DNA of 61,290 nucleotides from Pseudomonas sp. BGI-2 (GCF_004310295.1 NZ_SISB01000040.1:1-61290); one strand, 5' to 3'. Numbered from the stretch's first letter, positions 50,912-59,618 are shown. Made by a program: numbers and translations. The notes: a model not told the origin generated them from the sequence alone.

Positions 50912-53056
50912 ATGACCGAAGCCATTCGTTACGAAAAAGGTCAGGACCAGATCGTCGTCCTGACCATCGACATGCCGGGCCAGAGCGCCAACACCATGAA
51001 CGCGGTCTATCGCGAGGCGATGGCCACCTGCGTCGCCCGACTGGTGGCCGAAAAGGACAACATTTCCGGCGTGGTCATCACCTCGGGCAAGAAAACCTTC
51101 TTTGCCGGCGGCGATCTCAATGAACTGATCAAGGTCGGCAAACCCGAAGCCAAGGCCTTTTACGACATGGTCCTGACGCTCAAGGGCCAATTGCGTACCC
51201 TGGAAACCCTCGGCAAACCGGTGGTGGCCGCGATCAATGGCGCGGCGTTGGGTGGCGGTTGGGAAATCTGCCTCGCCTGCCATCACCGCATCGCGCTGGA
51301 CAACCCATCCGTGCAACTCGGCCTGCCGGAAGTCACCCTCGGCCTGTTGCCGGGCGGCGGCGGGGTGGTGCGCATGGTGCGGATGCTGGGCATTGAAAAA
51401 GCCTTGCCGTACTTGCTCGAAGGCAAAAAAGTGCGGCCGCAACAAGCGTTGCAAGCGGGTTTGATCGATGAGCTGGCAGCAGATCGCGATGAGCTGCTGA
51501 GCAAGGCGCGGGCCTGGATTATTGCCCATCCGACGGCCGTACAGCGTTGGGATGTGAAGGGTTACCAGATCCCCGGCGGCACGCCGACGAACCCGAAAGT
51601 TGCGCAAATGCTCGCCATAGCACCGTCGATCCTGCGCAGCAAAACCCAGGGCTGCATGCCCGCGCCGGAGAAAATTCTGTGCGCGGTGGTTGAAGGTGCC
51701 CAGGTGGATTTCGACACCGCGCACCTGATCGAAACCCGCTACTTCACGGAACTGACCACCGGCCAAATCTCGAAAAACCTGATCGGCACGTTCTGGTTCC
51801 AGCTCAATGAGATCAATGCCGGCGGATCGCGGCCCAATGGTTTTGCACCTTATGTAACGCAAAAAGTCGGCGTGCTTGGCGCCGGGATGATGGGAGCTGG
51901 CATCGCTTTTGTCAGCGCCTCGGCCGGCATTGACGTGGTGCTCAAGGACATCAACCTCGCGGCAGCGGAGAAGGGCAAGGCCCACTCGGCGGCGCTGCTG
52001 GACAAGAAAGTCGCTCGCGGCCAGATGACCCCGGAGCAGCGAGAGGCGATTCTGGCGCGGATCCACACCACCGAAAGCGATGCGGACCTGGCCGGATGCG
52101 ACCTGATCATTGAAGCGGTATTCGAAGACCGCGAGTTGAAGGCCAAAGTCTCCTCGGCGGCGCAGAAAGTCGTCGGCCCGGCCGCCGTGATCGCCTCCAA
52201 CACCTCGACCTTGCCGATCAGTGGCCTGGCCACCGCGGTGCCGGATCAAACGAAGTTCATCGGGCTGCATTTCTTCAGTCCGGTGGAGAAAATGCCGCTG
52301 GTGGAAATCATCAAGGGTGCCAACACCAGCGACGAAACCCTGGCGCGCGGGTTCGATTTCGTCCTGCAAATCAAGAAAACACCGATTGTGGTCAACGACA
52401 GTCGCGGCTTCTTCACTTCGCGGGTGTTCGGCACCTTTACCAATGAAGGCATCGCCATGCTCGGCGAAGGCGTGAGCGCGCCGATGATCGAGACGGAAGC
52501 ACGCAAGACCGGCATGCCGATCGGGCCTCTGGCGATCTCCGACGAAGTTTCACTCAGCCTGATGAGCCATATCCGCCAGCAAACCGCCAAAGACCTGCAA
52601 GCAGAAGGGAAACCGCTGATTGAGCATCCGGCGTTCGCCGTGATTGACTTGCTGCTTAACGAATACAAGCGGCCCGGCAAAGCCGCTGGAGGCGGTTTCT
52701 ACGAGTATCCGGTCGGTGGTCAGAAACATCTGTGGCCGGAGCTCAAAACCCGTTTCGAGAAAGCCGACGGGCAGATTTCGCCTAAGGACGTGCGTGATCG
52801 CCTGCTGTTCGTGCAAGCCATTGAGACCGTGCGTTGCGTGGAGGAGGGCGTGCTGACCTCGACGGCGGACGCCAACATTGGCTCAGTCTTCGGTATCGGC
52901 TTCGCGGCCTGGACCGGCGGTGCCCTGCAGTTCATCAACCAGTACGGCGTGAAAGACTTCGTCGCCCGCGCCCAGTACCTGGCCCAACAGTATGGCGAGC
53001 GTTTTGCGCCGCCGGCGTTGCTGCTGGAGAAAGCCGCCAAAGGGGAGACCTTCTAA
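50912..53056 (+). CDS. FadJ-like enoyl-CoA hydratase / 3-hydroxyacyl-CoA dehydrogenase
   Basis: Two-domain beta-oxidation enzyme of 714 residues. The N-terminal crotonase domain has AAINGAALGGGWEICLACHH at about residue 108 and ends with the conserved Glu in GLPEVTLGLLPGGGG. The dehydrogenase domain begins near residue 315 with GVLGAGMMGAGIAF (NAD binding). It continues with IEAVFEDRELK and FIGLHFFSPVEKMPLVEII, which holds the catalytic His. It is the second gene of the pair with the thiolase. Confidence 0.93.
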   Translation: MTEAIRYEKGQDQIVVLTIDMPGQSANTMNAVYREAMATCVARLVAEKDNISGVVITSGKKTFFAGGDLNELIKVGKPEAKAFYDMVLTLKGQLRTLETLGKPVVAAINGAALGGGWEICLACHHRIALDNPSVQLGLPEVTLGLLPGGGGVVRMVRMLGIEKALPYLLEGKKVRPQQALQAGLIDELAADRDELLSKARAWIIAHPTAVQRWDVKGYQIPGGTPTNPKVAQMLAIAPSILRSKTQGCMPAPEKILCAVVEGAQVDFDTAHLIETRYFTELTTGQISKNLIGTFWFQLNEINAGGSRPNGFAPYVTQKVGVLGAGMMGAGIAFVSASAGIDVVLKDINLAAAEKGKAHSAALLDKKVARGQMTPEQREAILARIHTTESDADLAGCDLIIEAVFEDRELKAKVSSAAQKVVGPAAVIASNTSTLPISGLATAVPDQTKFIGLHFFSPVEKMPLVEIIKGANTSDETLARGFDFVLQIKKTPIVVNDSRGFFTSRVFGTFTNEGIAMLGEGVSAPMIETEARKTGMPIGPLAISDEVSLSLMSHIRQQTAKDLQAEGKPLIEHPAFAVIDLLLNEYKRPGKAAGGGFYEYPVGGQKHLWPELKTRFEKADGQISPKDVRDRLLFVQAIETVRCVEEGVLTSTADANIGSVFGIGFAAWTGGALQFINQYGVKDFVARAQYLAQQYGERFAPPALLLEKAAKGETF

Positions 53057-53151
53057 GGGACGTATGACGCCTTCCGGGGCTTGCCTTGTCACGGTGTTTC
53101 GAGGCAGTCTCTGGGGTGTGCATTATTCCCATCACGTGTCAGGTATTTTTT

Positions 53152-53874
53152 ATGTCGTTACGCATCTGCATTCTGGAAACCGACATCCTGCGTCCGGAAC
53201 TGGTCGATCAATATCAGGGTTACGGGCAGATGTTCCAGCATCTGTTTTCGCAGCAACCCATCGCTGCCGAATTCACCGTGTACAACGTGATGCAGGGCGA
53301 GTACCCGAGCGATGATCTGACCTTCGATGCTTACCTCGTCACCGGCAGCAAGGCCGATTCCTTCGGCACCGACCCATGGATTGAAACCCTTCGAACTTAC
53401 CTGCTGACCCGGTACAAGCGTGGCGACAAACTGCTGGGCGTGTGCTTCGGCCACCAGCTGTTGGCGCTGCTGTTGGGCGGCAAGAGTGAACGAGCGACCC
53501 AAGGCTGGGGCGTCGGCACCCACAGCTACAAACTGGCGGCCAAGGCACCGTGGATGAGTCCGGTGCGTGAAGAGCTGACGTTATTGATCAGCCACCAGGA
53601 CCAGGTCACGTCGCTACCGGAAAACGCCACGGTCATCGCCTCGAGCGATTTCTGCCCGTTTGCCGCATACCACATCAACGATCAGGTGCTGTGCTTCCAG
53701 GGGCACCCGGAATTCATTCACGATTACTCCCGTGCGCTGCTGGAGATCCGTCAGCAAGCGTTGGGCGAGCAGGTTTATACGCAAGGCGTAGCGAGCCTTG
53801 AGCAAGAGCACCACGGTGCGACGGTTGCGGAGTGGATGATGCGGTTTGTGGCGCACAAGCCAGACGCTGTTTGA
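53152..53874 (+). CDS. Class I glutamine amidotransferase (GMP-synthase-like)
   Basis: A stand-alone glutaminase-fold protein of 240 residues from MSLRICILET. The nucleophile Cys98 lies in LLGVCFGHQLLALLLGG and the His in CFQGHPEFIHDY, with Glu two residues on, so the triad is complete. No synthetase partner lies nearby; related solo enzymes include gamma-glutamyl hydrolases such as PuuD of E. coli and YfeJ. The substrate is unknown. It lies about 95 bases beyond the FadJ-like gene. Confidence 0.88.
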   Translation: MSLRICILETDILRPELVDQYQGYGQMFQHLFSQQPIAAEFTVYNVMQGEYPSDDLTFDAYLVTGSKADSFGTDPWIETLRTYLLTRYKRGDKLLGVCFGHQLLALLLGGKSERATQGWGVGTHSYKLAAKAPWMSPVREELTLLISHQDQVTSLPENATVIASSDFCPFAAYHINDQVLCFQGHPEFIHDYSRALLEIRQQALGEQVYTQGVASLEQEHHGATVAEWMMRFVAHKPDAV

Positions 53875-53885
53875 ACCTTAAAAGC

Positions 53886-53964
53886 TTCGCGGGCAAGCCT
53901 CGCTCCTACAGATCACCGAATCCCTGTAGGAGCGAGCGGTGCGGCGGTCCGACTTGCCCGCGAA
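53886..53964. repeat. REP pair with degenerate right arm
   Basis: Left arm TTCGCGGGCAAGCCTCGCTC; right arm carries the inserted GCGGTGCGGCGGTCCGA before CTTGCCCGCGAA, like the REP at 41434. Confidence 0.85.
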
Positions 53965-53987
53965 TTTCATGGACGCCGCGGTAATGG

Positions 53988-54959
53988 CTACAACCACCCC
54001 GACCTCTTGAAACTCACCCACAAACTCACACACCCCACCGCAATAAACCCCAACACCGCGAAATACCCGTAATGCCACGTCAACTCCGGCATGTTCTGGA
54101 AGTTCATCCCGTAAATCCCCGCTACCGCCGTCGGGAACGCCAGGATCGCGGCCCATGCCGCAAACTTGCGCTGCACCACGCTCTGCCGCGATGCCTCCAG
54201 CAAGACCCCGACCTCAATGGTCTGACTGGCAATATCCGCCAGAGTCGTCAGGTCCTCCATCTGCCGCGTGACGTGAATTTGCACATCGCGGAAATACGGG
54301 CGCATGTTTTTGTCGATAAACGGAAAGTTCAGCTTCTGCAGTTCCTCACCAATCTCCACCATCGGCGCCGCATAACGGCGCAGGCGTAATACGTCCCGGC
54401 GCAGGCCGTGCAGCTTCTGGATGTCATGTTCATTCAGCGCGCTGCACAGCACGTTGCGCTCCAGTTCATCGATCTCCGCATGGATCGCTTCGCCCATCGG
54501 CTGGTAGTTTTCAATCACAAAATCGAGGATGGCATAGAGTACGAAATCTTCCCCGTGCTCCAGCAAGATCGGACGCGCCTCACAGCGCTGGCGGACCAGG
54601 GCGTAGGACGCCGAGTGACCGTTGCGGGCGGTGATGATGTAGCCGTTGCCGGCAAAGATATGAGTCTCGATGAACTCCAGTTTGCCTTCGTGCCGGATCG
54701 GCGAATACGTGACGATAAACAGGGCGTCGCCGAAGGTTTCGAGCTTCGGTCGGCTGTGTTTTTCCAATGCGTCTTCGATGGCCAGTTCGTGCAGGTTGAA
54801 CTGGCGTTGCAGGTTGGTCAGTTCCAGGGCGTTCGGCTCTTCAAGGCCGATCCAGACAAAGTGGTCAGGCTTGGCAGCCCAGGCAGCGCCTTCGTCGAGA
54901 GTAATATTGGAAACTTTTTTACCGGCGCTATAAACCGCAGCAGCGACAACTCTACCCAT
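53988..54959 (-). CDS. CorA-family Mg2+/Co2+ transporter
   Basis: Divalent-cation channel, 323 residues. The soluble N-terminal funnel domain (about 1-260) includes FNLHELAIEDALEKHSRPKLE. Two C-terminal helices follow, with the CorA signature YGMNFQNMPE at the end of the first. The MPEL-type loop after it is YGMNF-QNMPELTWHYG. The last helix ends with basic VSFKRSGWL. It is monocistronic. The metal cannot be told from sequence. Confidence 0.93.
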   Translation of the reverse strand: MGRVVAAAVYSAGKKVSNITLDEGAAWAAKPDHFVWIGLEEPNALELTNLQRQFNLHELAIEDALEKHSRPKLETFGDALFIVTYSPIRHEGKLEFIETHIFAGNGYIITARNGHSASYALVRQRCEARPILLEHGEDFVLYAILDFVIENYQPMGEAIHAEIDELERNVLCSALNEHDIQKLHGLRRDVLRLRRYAAPMVEIGEELQKLNFPFIDKNMRPYFRDVQIHVTRQMEDLTTLADIASQTIEVGVLLEASRQSVVQRKFAAWAAILAFPTAVAGIYGMNFQNMPELTWHYGYFAVLGFIAVGCVSLWVSFKRSGWL

Positions 54960-55076
54960 GATTCAGGTTCACTTCTTATTTGCAGGTGGCAGTGGCAGGC
55001 AGCGTTCAGCTTAGCCTTGTCTGCTGCTTGAGAGTCAGTGAAATCTATTGAGTTCGCCGGCAAAAGTTTGGAGGCG

Positions 55077-55104
55077 AAAAAAACCCGCACTCGGCGGGTT
55101 TGTT
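55077..55104 (-). terminator. Terminator of plsC
   Basis: Minus-strand hairpin AACCCGC/GCGGGTT with loop CGAGT, then a T-run, directly after the stop codon. Confidence 0.85.
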
Positions 55105-55105
55105 T

Positions 55106-55828
55106 TTAAGCGGCTTGCAGTTGCCGATCCATCGACTCGATGCACTCGCGCATCTGCTCGCGACACTGGGCGATCAGTAGAGGCATGTCATCCAGGCTCA
55201 ATCCCACCGTAGGAATCGCCGGCAGCGAACGGATCAGAATTTTCCCACTGCGCCAGCGGTTCAATCGCATGTGTTTGACGTAACTGCTGACACACACCGG
55301 CACGATCGGCACGCCCGCGGCGATCGCCATCTGAAACGCGCCTTTTTTGAACGGCAGCAACTCTTCACCGAGGTTGCGCGTGCCTTCGGGGAAGACCCAG
55401 ATCGATGTGTCTTCATGCTGCAAGGTGTGCGTGGTGGTCAACATCGACTGGCGCGCCTTGTGCGCATTGCCGCGATCGATCAACACATTGCCGGCCAGCC
55501 AGAACAACTGCCCGAACAGCGGAACCCACTTGAGGCTCTTCTTGCCGATGCACACGGTGCGGCGGGGCACCACGTTGCCGAACACAAACAGATCGTAGTT
55601 GGACTGGTGGTTGGCGATGATCACGCAGCTGTCGGGTTTATCCATCAACGGCCCGACATCGGCCTTCACCCGTAAACGCAAAATACACATCGCCGGCCAC
55701 GCATACAGGCGCGCGCACAAACGGCTGTTGTCAGGGTTGAACGGACGGCACAGGCCCAGAATCACCCCAAGCACACCGGCCAGAATAAAGTGCAGGCCCA
55801 TCAATAACATACGAAACACAAACAGCAT
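55106..55828 (-). CDS. plsC: 1-Acyl-sn-glycerol-3-phosphate acyltransferase
   Basis: Acylates lysophosphatidate to phosphatidate at the inner membrane. It is 240 residues with an N-terminal anchor of about residues 5-30. The catalytic HX4D motif is in NHQSNYD (His74, Asp79). The second block is FPEGTRNLGEELLPFKKGAF and the third is VPIVPVCVSSY. It is monocistronic with its own terminator. Confidence 0.93.
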   Translation of the reverse strand: MLFVFRMLLMGLHFILAGVLGVILGLCRPFNPDNSRLCARLYAWPAMCILRLRVKADVGPLMDKPDSCVIIANHQSNYDLFVFGNVVPRRTVCIGKKSLKWVPLFGQLFWLAGNVLIDRGNAHKARQSMLTTTHTLQHEDTSIWVFPEGTRNLGEELLPFKKGAFQMAIAAGVPIVPVCVSSYVKHMRLNRWRSGKILIRSLPAIPTVGLSLDDMPLLIAQCREQMRECIESMDRQLQAA

Positions 55829-55994
55829 TTACAGGCCCCACCGGGACAAAAGGTGGCGCAGTGTACGGATGTGCACTGTTTTCGGCAATTGCCGCTATAG
55901 AGGTAGGAGATTGGCGATGTTTGTGCGCATGTTTCCGACTTGTGGATCAGACGCGTTCTAGAGCGGTTGTTGGATTTTCAACAGTGTGTGTATG

Positions 55995-56023
55995 AAAAAG
56001 CCCGACACGACGGTCGGGCTTTT
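55995..56023 (-). terminator. Terminator of the crotonase gene
   Basis: AAAAGCCCGAC / GTCGGGCTTTT hairpin, symmetric with A and T runs; serves the minus-strand gene ending at 56043. Confidence 0.85.
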
Positions 56024-56042
56024 CGCTGCAGCCTGTTTGGGT

Positions 56043-56732
56043 TTAACCCATGTGTTCCTGATCCAGGATGATCGCGTTGTCCAGCGTGTCGAGCAGCGCC
56101 TTGCGCACTTTCAGCTTGGTGTTCTTGTGCGCGGTCATGTTGATCTTCTTCAACTGACGCGCCGCCGCCAGCGCTGCACCTTGCAGCTCCTCGGCTGACA
56201 CCACCACGTCGAGGAAACCGGCATCCACGGCGCTCTGTGGATTAAACATTTCTCCGTTGATGACGGAGCGGTGGAACGCCGACTTGCGCAGACGATCACG
56301 CGCGATTTCAATACCGGCGTGGTGCATGGTCATGCCGATCTGCACTTCGTTCAGGCCAATGCTGAACGGACCGTCGACGCCAATGCGGTAATCCGCCGAC
56401 AACAACAGGAAGGCGCCCTTGGCCACGGCATGCCCAGGGCACGCCACGATCACCGGGAACGGATGCGACAACAGGCGACGGGCCAGCGTCGAGCCGGCAG
56501 TCACCAGCGCGACCGCTTCTTTAGGGCCGGACGTCATGACCTTCAAGTCATAACCGCCGGACAGAATCCCCGGCGTACCGGTAATGATCACCACCGCACG
56601 ATCAGTCACCGCCTGATCCAGCGCAGCATTAAACGCAGCAATCACGTCCGGGGAGATGGCATTGACCTTGCCGTTGCTCAAGGTCAGGGTCGCGATACCG
56701 TCTTCGAGATGGTAGGAAATCAACTCACTCAT
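56043..56732 (-). CDS. Crotonase/enoyl-CoA hydratase family protein
   Basis: A 229-residue protein from MSELISYHLE, with AAGGAA upstream. The crotonase fold is shown by NAISPDVIAAFNAAL, the oxyanion-hole SGGYDLKVM near residue 58, and GHAVAKGAFLLLSADYRIG near 95. It is shorter than FadB-type hydratases. The usual catalytic Glu pair is not obvious, so hydratase activity is uncertain; isomerase or hydrolase roles are equally possible. It is monocistronic. Confidence 0.88.
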   Translation of the reverse strand: MSELISYHLEDGIATLTLSNGKVNAISPDVIAAFNAALDQAVTDRAVVIITGTPGILSGGYDLKVMTSGPKEAVALVTAGSTLARRLLSHPFPVIVACPGHAVAKGAFLLLSADYRIGVDGPFSIGLNEVQIGMTMHHAGIEIARDRLRKSAFHRSVINGEMFNPQSAVDAGFLDVVVSAEELQGAALAAARQLKKINMTAHKNTKLKVRKALLDTLDNAIILDQEHMG

Positions 56733-56973
56733 GACGCTATTCCTTGTATGAAAGTTGGGGCAGACGTTACCCACCGCCGCAGGCCAGGTAAAGCGCCGTG
56801 ACTGACCCGCCAGTCACCCTTTCCCCGCCGGGCAAGCGTAGCCCGCCACAACCGCCGTGCATTCCCCTCTCTATAGAAGAAGGTGCGAAGCCGGAGATTG
56901 GCAGGTTTGCCATCGCCGGGAACCCACCGGAACGACTAAAACGCTAAGCGCATGAAAATTCTGCAAAAAAAGT

Positions 56974-57002
56974 TTGCCATCAGAAAAGCTTTCGACTACA
57001 TT
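56974..57002 (+). promoter_or_regulatory. Promoter of tRNA-Ser
   Basis: TTGCCA, 17 bases, TACATT, followed by the GC-rich GCGCGCC discriminator typical of stable-RNA promoters. The tRNA begins 39 bases further on. Confidence 0.65.
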
Positions 57003-57040
57003 AGCGCGCCTCGACAGACAGAACATGTTTGACGAGATAC

Positions 57041-57130
57041 GGTGAAGTGTCCGAGTGGCTTAAGGAGCACGCCTGGAAAGTGTGTATACAAGAAATTGTA
57101 TCGAGAGTTCGAATCTCTCCTTCACCGCCA
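57041..57130 (+). tRNA. tRNA-Ser (anticodon GGA)
   Basis: 90 bases including encoded CCA. The acceptor arms GGTGAAG/CTTCACC pair. The anticodon stem CACGC/GTGTG holds loop CTGGAAA with anticodon GGA. A long variable arm (ATACAA-GAAA-TTGTAT), typical of serine tRNAs, and the T arm GAGAG-TTCGAAT-CTCTC complete the cloverleaf. It reads UCC/UCU codons. Genes downstream have an accessory look, and serine tRNAs are common integration sites, but I found no repeated tRNA end in this window. Confidence 0.96.
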
Positions 57131-57146
57131 AATTCGATGTAACCAG

Positions 57147-57178
57147 AACCCCTGATTTCGAGAGAAATCAGGGGTTTT
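57147..57178 (+). terminator. Terminator of tRNA-Ser
   Basis: Stem AACCCCTGATTTC/GAAATCAGGGGTT with loop GAGA, then TTTTG. Confidence 0.88.
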
Positions 57179-57460
57179 GTGGTTTATGGGGTCAGGATTT
57201 CAGTCATGGCACCGTTGTTGGCTCAGGCGAATTAGCGAAGTTGCTTCTGAAAATGATGTAGGAATAGTGAGAGGCGTGTGGGAAGTCATGCAGGAACGCT
57301 AGGTGTTTAGGTGCTTCCATAGGTCCAAGCACCTCACATGAACCATCTCGGGGAGGGGTATTCGTTTTGTGCCTCCAGGGTACAAAATGAATCAAAGGGC
57401 AGCGCATATGGCGTCCCCATAATCCGGAATGGACATACGTACGTTATGCAGGAAATGACC
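57179..57460. other. Gap after tRNA-Ser with two inverted repeats
   Basis: No convincing gene. It contains AGGTGCTT/AAGCACCT (57309-57333) and an 11-base imperfect inverted repeat at 57360-57392, upstream of the small membrane gene. Confidence 0.5.
57360..57392. repeat. Imperfect inverted repeat ATTCGTTTTGT / ACAAAATGAAT
   Basis: Eleven-base arms matching at ten positions, separated by 11 bases, about 70 bases upstream of the start at 57461. It may be an operator. Confidence 0.5.
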
Positions 57461-57643
57461 ATGAAGCAGGCAGGGCTGGAAAAGGTTCATGTGGAAATCG
57501 TCAAGTTGATGGCTGAGCAGCGCAAACTGAACGCCGAGGCCGGCAAGATGACCCGTGAGACTTTTTGGTATCCGGTGGCTGTTGCGACTGGACTGATTGG
57601 CACGGTGGCAACTATTACGACGGTGTTGATCAAGCTTCTTTAA
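57461..57643 (+). CDS. 60-residue membrane protein, possibly phage-related
   Basis: Starts MKQAGLEKVHVEIVKLMAEQ: an amphipathic, likely coiled-coil helix of about 30 residues, then TRETFWYPVAVATGLIG and a single transmembrane helix ending LIKLL. AGGA lies at good distance before this ATG; three other in-frame ATGs upstream fit less well. I recall similar small proteins in prophage and genomic-island settings. Function unknown. A terminator follows at 57711. Confidence 0.65.
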   Translation: MKQAGLEKVHVEIVKLMAEQRKLNAEAGKMTRETFWYPVAVATGLIGTVATITTVLIKLL

Positions 57644-57710
57644 GGTTCCGGCTCAAATAAAGGCGTTCTGGTTTTTAATCATGCCTGAGGAAGCGATACC
57701 CGAGTTTCGA

Positions 57711-57735
57711 AGCCCAGCCGTTGCTGGGCTTTTTG
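57711..57735 (+). terminator. Terminator after the 60-residue membrane gene
   Basis: AGCCCAGC/GCTGGGCT stem, loop CGTT, then TTTTTG. Confidence 0.85.
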
Positions 57736-57791
57736 TTTTCAACGATTGGCCGCCGAGGAATAATGCGCGCCTAAATCAAGAAGGAATCCCC

Positions 57792-58112
57792 ATGATAACC
57801 ACCGCAACCCACGCCATAGAAGGCCGCCAAATCACCGCGTACCTGGACATCATCAGCGCTGAATCGGTGCAGGGTGTCAACGTCATTCGCGACCTGTTCG
57901 CCGGTATGCGAGATTTTTTTGGTGGGCGTTCTCAGACGCTGGAGCGGGCGTTGAAGGAGGCGAGGATTCAGGCGACCGACGAGATCAAGGAACGCGCGCG
58001 GGCGCTTCAGGCGGATGCGGTGGTCGGGCTCGATTTTGAGATCAGCATGCCGGCCGGCAAGGGCGGGATGGTGGTGGTGTTTGTGACCGGGACGGCGGTC
58101 AAGCTGCGGTGA
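57792..58112 (+). CDS. YbjQ-family (UPF0145) protein
   Basis: A 106-residue homologue of the YbjQ/UPF0145 family, whose E. coli member is YbjQ. It starts MITTATHAIEGRQITAYLDI, followed by VQGVNVIRDLFAGMRDFFGG. The family block IKERARALQADAVVGLDF follows. Fold studies suggest a pentameric, possibly metal-binding protein, but the role is unknown. AAGGA precedes the ATG. Same strand as its small neighbours. Confidence 0.88.
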   Translation: MITTATHAIEGRQITAYLDIISAESVQGVNVIRDLFAGMRDFFGGRSQTLERALKEARIQATDEIKERARALQADAVVGLDFEISMPAGKGGMVVVFVTGTAVKLR

Positions 58113-58298
58113 GTGAGGCAGTGAGCCTGTTTATCGCCAGCTGGTTTTGTAGGGCACGGCGTGGTCCATTCGTCGGGCATGCGGAAATCTGAATTACAAG
58201 TCCGGTAATGACCGGCTAGTCTCAAAAGCCTTGGTGGTCGATATTTTTCAGGCAATAGGGCTTGCCGGTATCGATCCCGCTTTGAGAGGGGAAGGGCT

Positions 58299-58484
58299 AT
58301 GGCTGATCCGTATATCGAAGACGACGGGGCAGAATTTCCAATCAACAATTGCGTGCAGTGCGGCCAGACGGAGTATGTGGCAGGCTTCGGCGAAGATCCG
58401 CTCGAGACCAGCAAAGTGAAATCCGCAGCGACCAAAGTGTTCAAGTCGAAATTCAGGCCCAAAGTGGTGCCGCCCACGAAGTAA
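58299..58484 (+). CDS. Small hypothetical protein with CxxC
   Basis: A 61-residue protein starting MADPYIEDDGAEFP, with NCVQCGQTEYV holding a single CxxC pair and a basic C-terminus (KVFKSKFRPKVVPP). GGGGAAGG precedes the ATG. One CxxC alone is not a full zinc site unless it dimerises. Family not recognised. Confidence 0.55.
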   Translation: MADPYIEDDGAEFPINNCVQCGQTEYVAGFGEDPLETSKVKSAATKVFKSKFRPKVVPPTK

Positions 58485-58557
58485 TGATCAACCGGACAAG
58501 CCCCGCCAATGAGTGTAATGCTGTTCACTTATGACAATCATCAGTAGAGCGAGAACC

Positions 58558-58694
58558 TGTGGCGAGGGGATTTATCCCCGCTGGGCTGCGAAGCGGCCCC
58601 CTGCGCCCGTTCAGACAGACCGAGTTGTGTGGATTTACGACTGCTTCGCAGCCGAACGGGGCGGTGCGACGTTTCGATGAATCCCCTCGCCACA
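58558..58694. repeat. REP pair, GCGAGGGGATTTATCCCC type
   Basis: Third copy of this REP type, with outer arms TGTGGCGAGGGGATTTATCC / ATCCCCTCGCCACA and inner GCTGCGAAGCGGCC / GCTTCGCAGC. Confidence 0.85.
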
Positions 58695-59041
58695 AATGAG
58701 TGCCCGCGCTTAAGTGAACAGCATTACGCCAATGAGTGGCGTTTTTAGTTTTTAGCGTCTCGACGTCTTCGGAAACAGACTACAGATTCACGACATTTTT
58801 TCTGTTGGTTGTTTTTCACAAACTTTTCACACCCGCCTACGTAGGCTCAGCTCATCCGTTAGAAAGCAGTACCTGGCCCGTTCCCCAGCGGGCTTTTTTT
58901 TGCCTGTCATAAAACCTTTTCCATAAAAGCTGTCCAACCGTCGCCAATTGCGAGGTGGGGCGGATTTTCTGTGGACGTTTCCTCCTCGAAAGCATTCAAT
59001 CCCCGGCTTTTCGGTTTCCCCTATTTTTGAGGTTTTTCGTC
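58695..59041. other. Gap before the glycine-zipper genes, with two terminator-like hairpins
   Basis: No protein gene. A weak hairpin ACGCC/GGCGT followed by TTTT lies near 58727-58747, and a strong terminator lies at 58876. The stretch between could encode a short RNA. The right end carries GAGG, the ribosome site of the first glycine-zipper gene. Confidence 0.45.
58876..58901 (+). terminator. Orphan plus-strand terminator
   Basis: GCCCG/CGGGC stem (loop TTCCCCAG) followed by eight T residues, with no gene just upstream. Confidence 0.7.
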
Positions 59042-59413
59042 ATGCGTTTAACACTGCCTGCTCTGGTTCTGGGACTTCTGGTGACTCAAGGTGCAATGGC
59101 TGCGGGTGATGGCACTGCTGCGATCGGTGGTGGTCTGGGTGGTGCGCTGGGTAACGTTGTCGGTCAGAGCATGGGCGGCAGCACTGGCGCGGCAATCGGC
59201 GCTGGCGTTGCGGGCGCAGCCGGCAGTGCGGTGGCAGCACGTAAAGGCAGCCGCACCAAAGCGGCCATTGGTGGCGGTGTCGGCGCGGCCGGTGGTTCAG
59301 TGATCGGCAACAGCCTGGGCGGCAAGACCGGTTCGACCATCGGCGCAGGCCTGGGCGGCGCATTGGGCGGCGGCGTGGGCAGCAATCTGGCCAAAGGTCA
59401 CAAGCGTCACTGA
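59042..59413 (+). CDS. Secreted glycine-zipper protein, copy 1
   Basis: A 123-residue protein from MRLTLPALVL, with GAGG upstream. The signal peptide ends at AMAA. The rest is glycine-zipper repeats (GGGLGGALGNVVGQSMGG, GAAIGAGVAGAAGSAV, GSTIGAGLGGALGG). Regular GxxxG spacing suggests paired membrane-inserting helices, as in Gly-zipper outer-membrane or surface proteins. The end is basic (LAKGHKRH). It is a tandem paralogue of the next gene, 205 bases away. Confidence 0.85.
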   Translation: MRLTLPALVLGLLVTQGAMAAGDGTAAIGGGLGGALGNVVGQSMGGSTGAAIGAGVAGAAGSAVAARKGSRTKAAIGGGVGAAGGSVIGNSLGGKTGSTIGAGLGGALGGGVGSNLAKGHKRH

Positions 59414-59443
59414 TCCTGATCCTGATCCTGATCGATCGGATCG

Positions 59444-59470
59444 AAAAACCCGGCTAAATGCCGAGCTTTT
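59444..59470 (+). terminator. Terminator after glycine-zipper copy 1
   Basis: CCGGC/GCCGAG hairpin between A and T runs. Just before it is a short tandem repeat CCTGAT ×4 (about 59413-59433). Confidence 0.65.
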
Positions 59471-59618
59471 CGTATCTGGATGTTTCTTTTTTACCTACTT
59501 CTGAATTTGCTGCTGTCCAACCTTCATCGCTGGCCGGATTCAGTGAGTGCAGGTGCTAGACTCACGCCCATCCGCAACGCGTACTTTTACCCCCGATGCG
59601 GAATTTGAGGTTTATATC

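Noticed and set aside
50870..52369. 499-residue minus-strand frame over the FadJ-like gene
   Set aside because: Antisense shadow of a gene with a full set of family motifs.
57083..57107. GTATACAA inside tRNA-Ser as another purine operator
   Set aside because: It forms the variable-arm stem of the tRNA and is explained by tRNA structure.
59413..59433. Short CCTGAT tandem repeat as a possible CRISPR or origin repeat
   Set aside because: Only about four six-base units with no spacers; a simple repeat next to a terminator.
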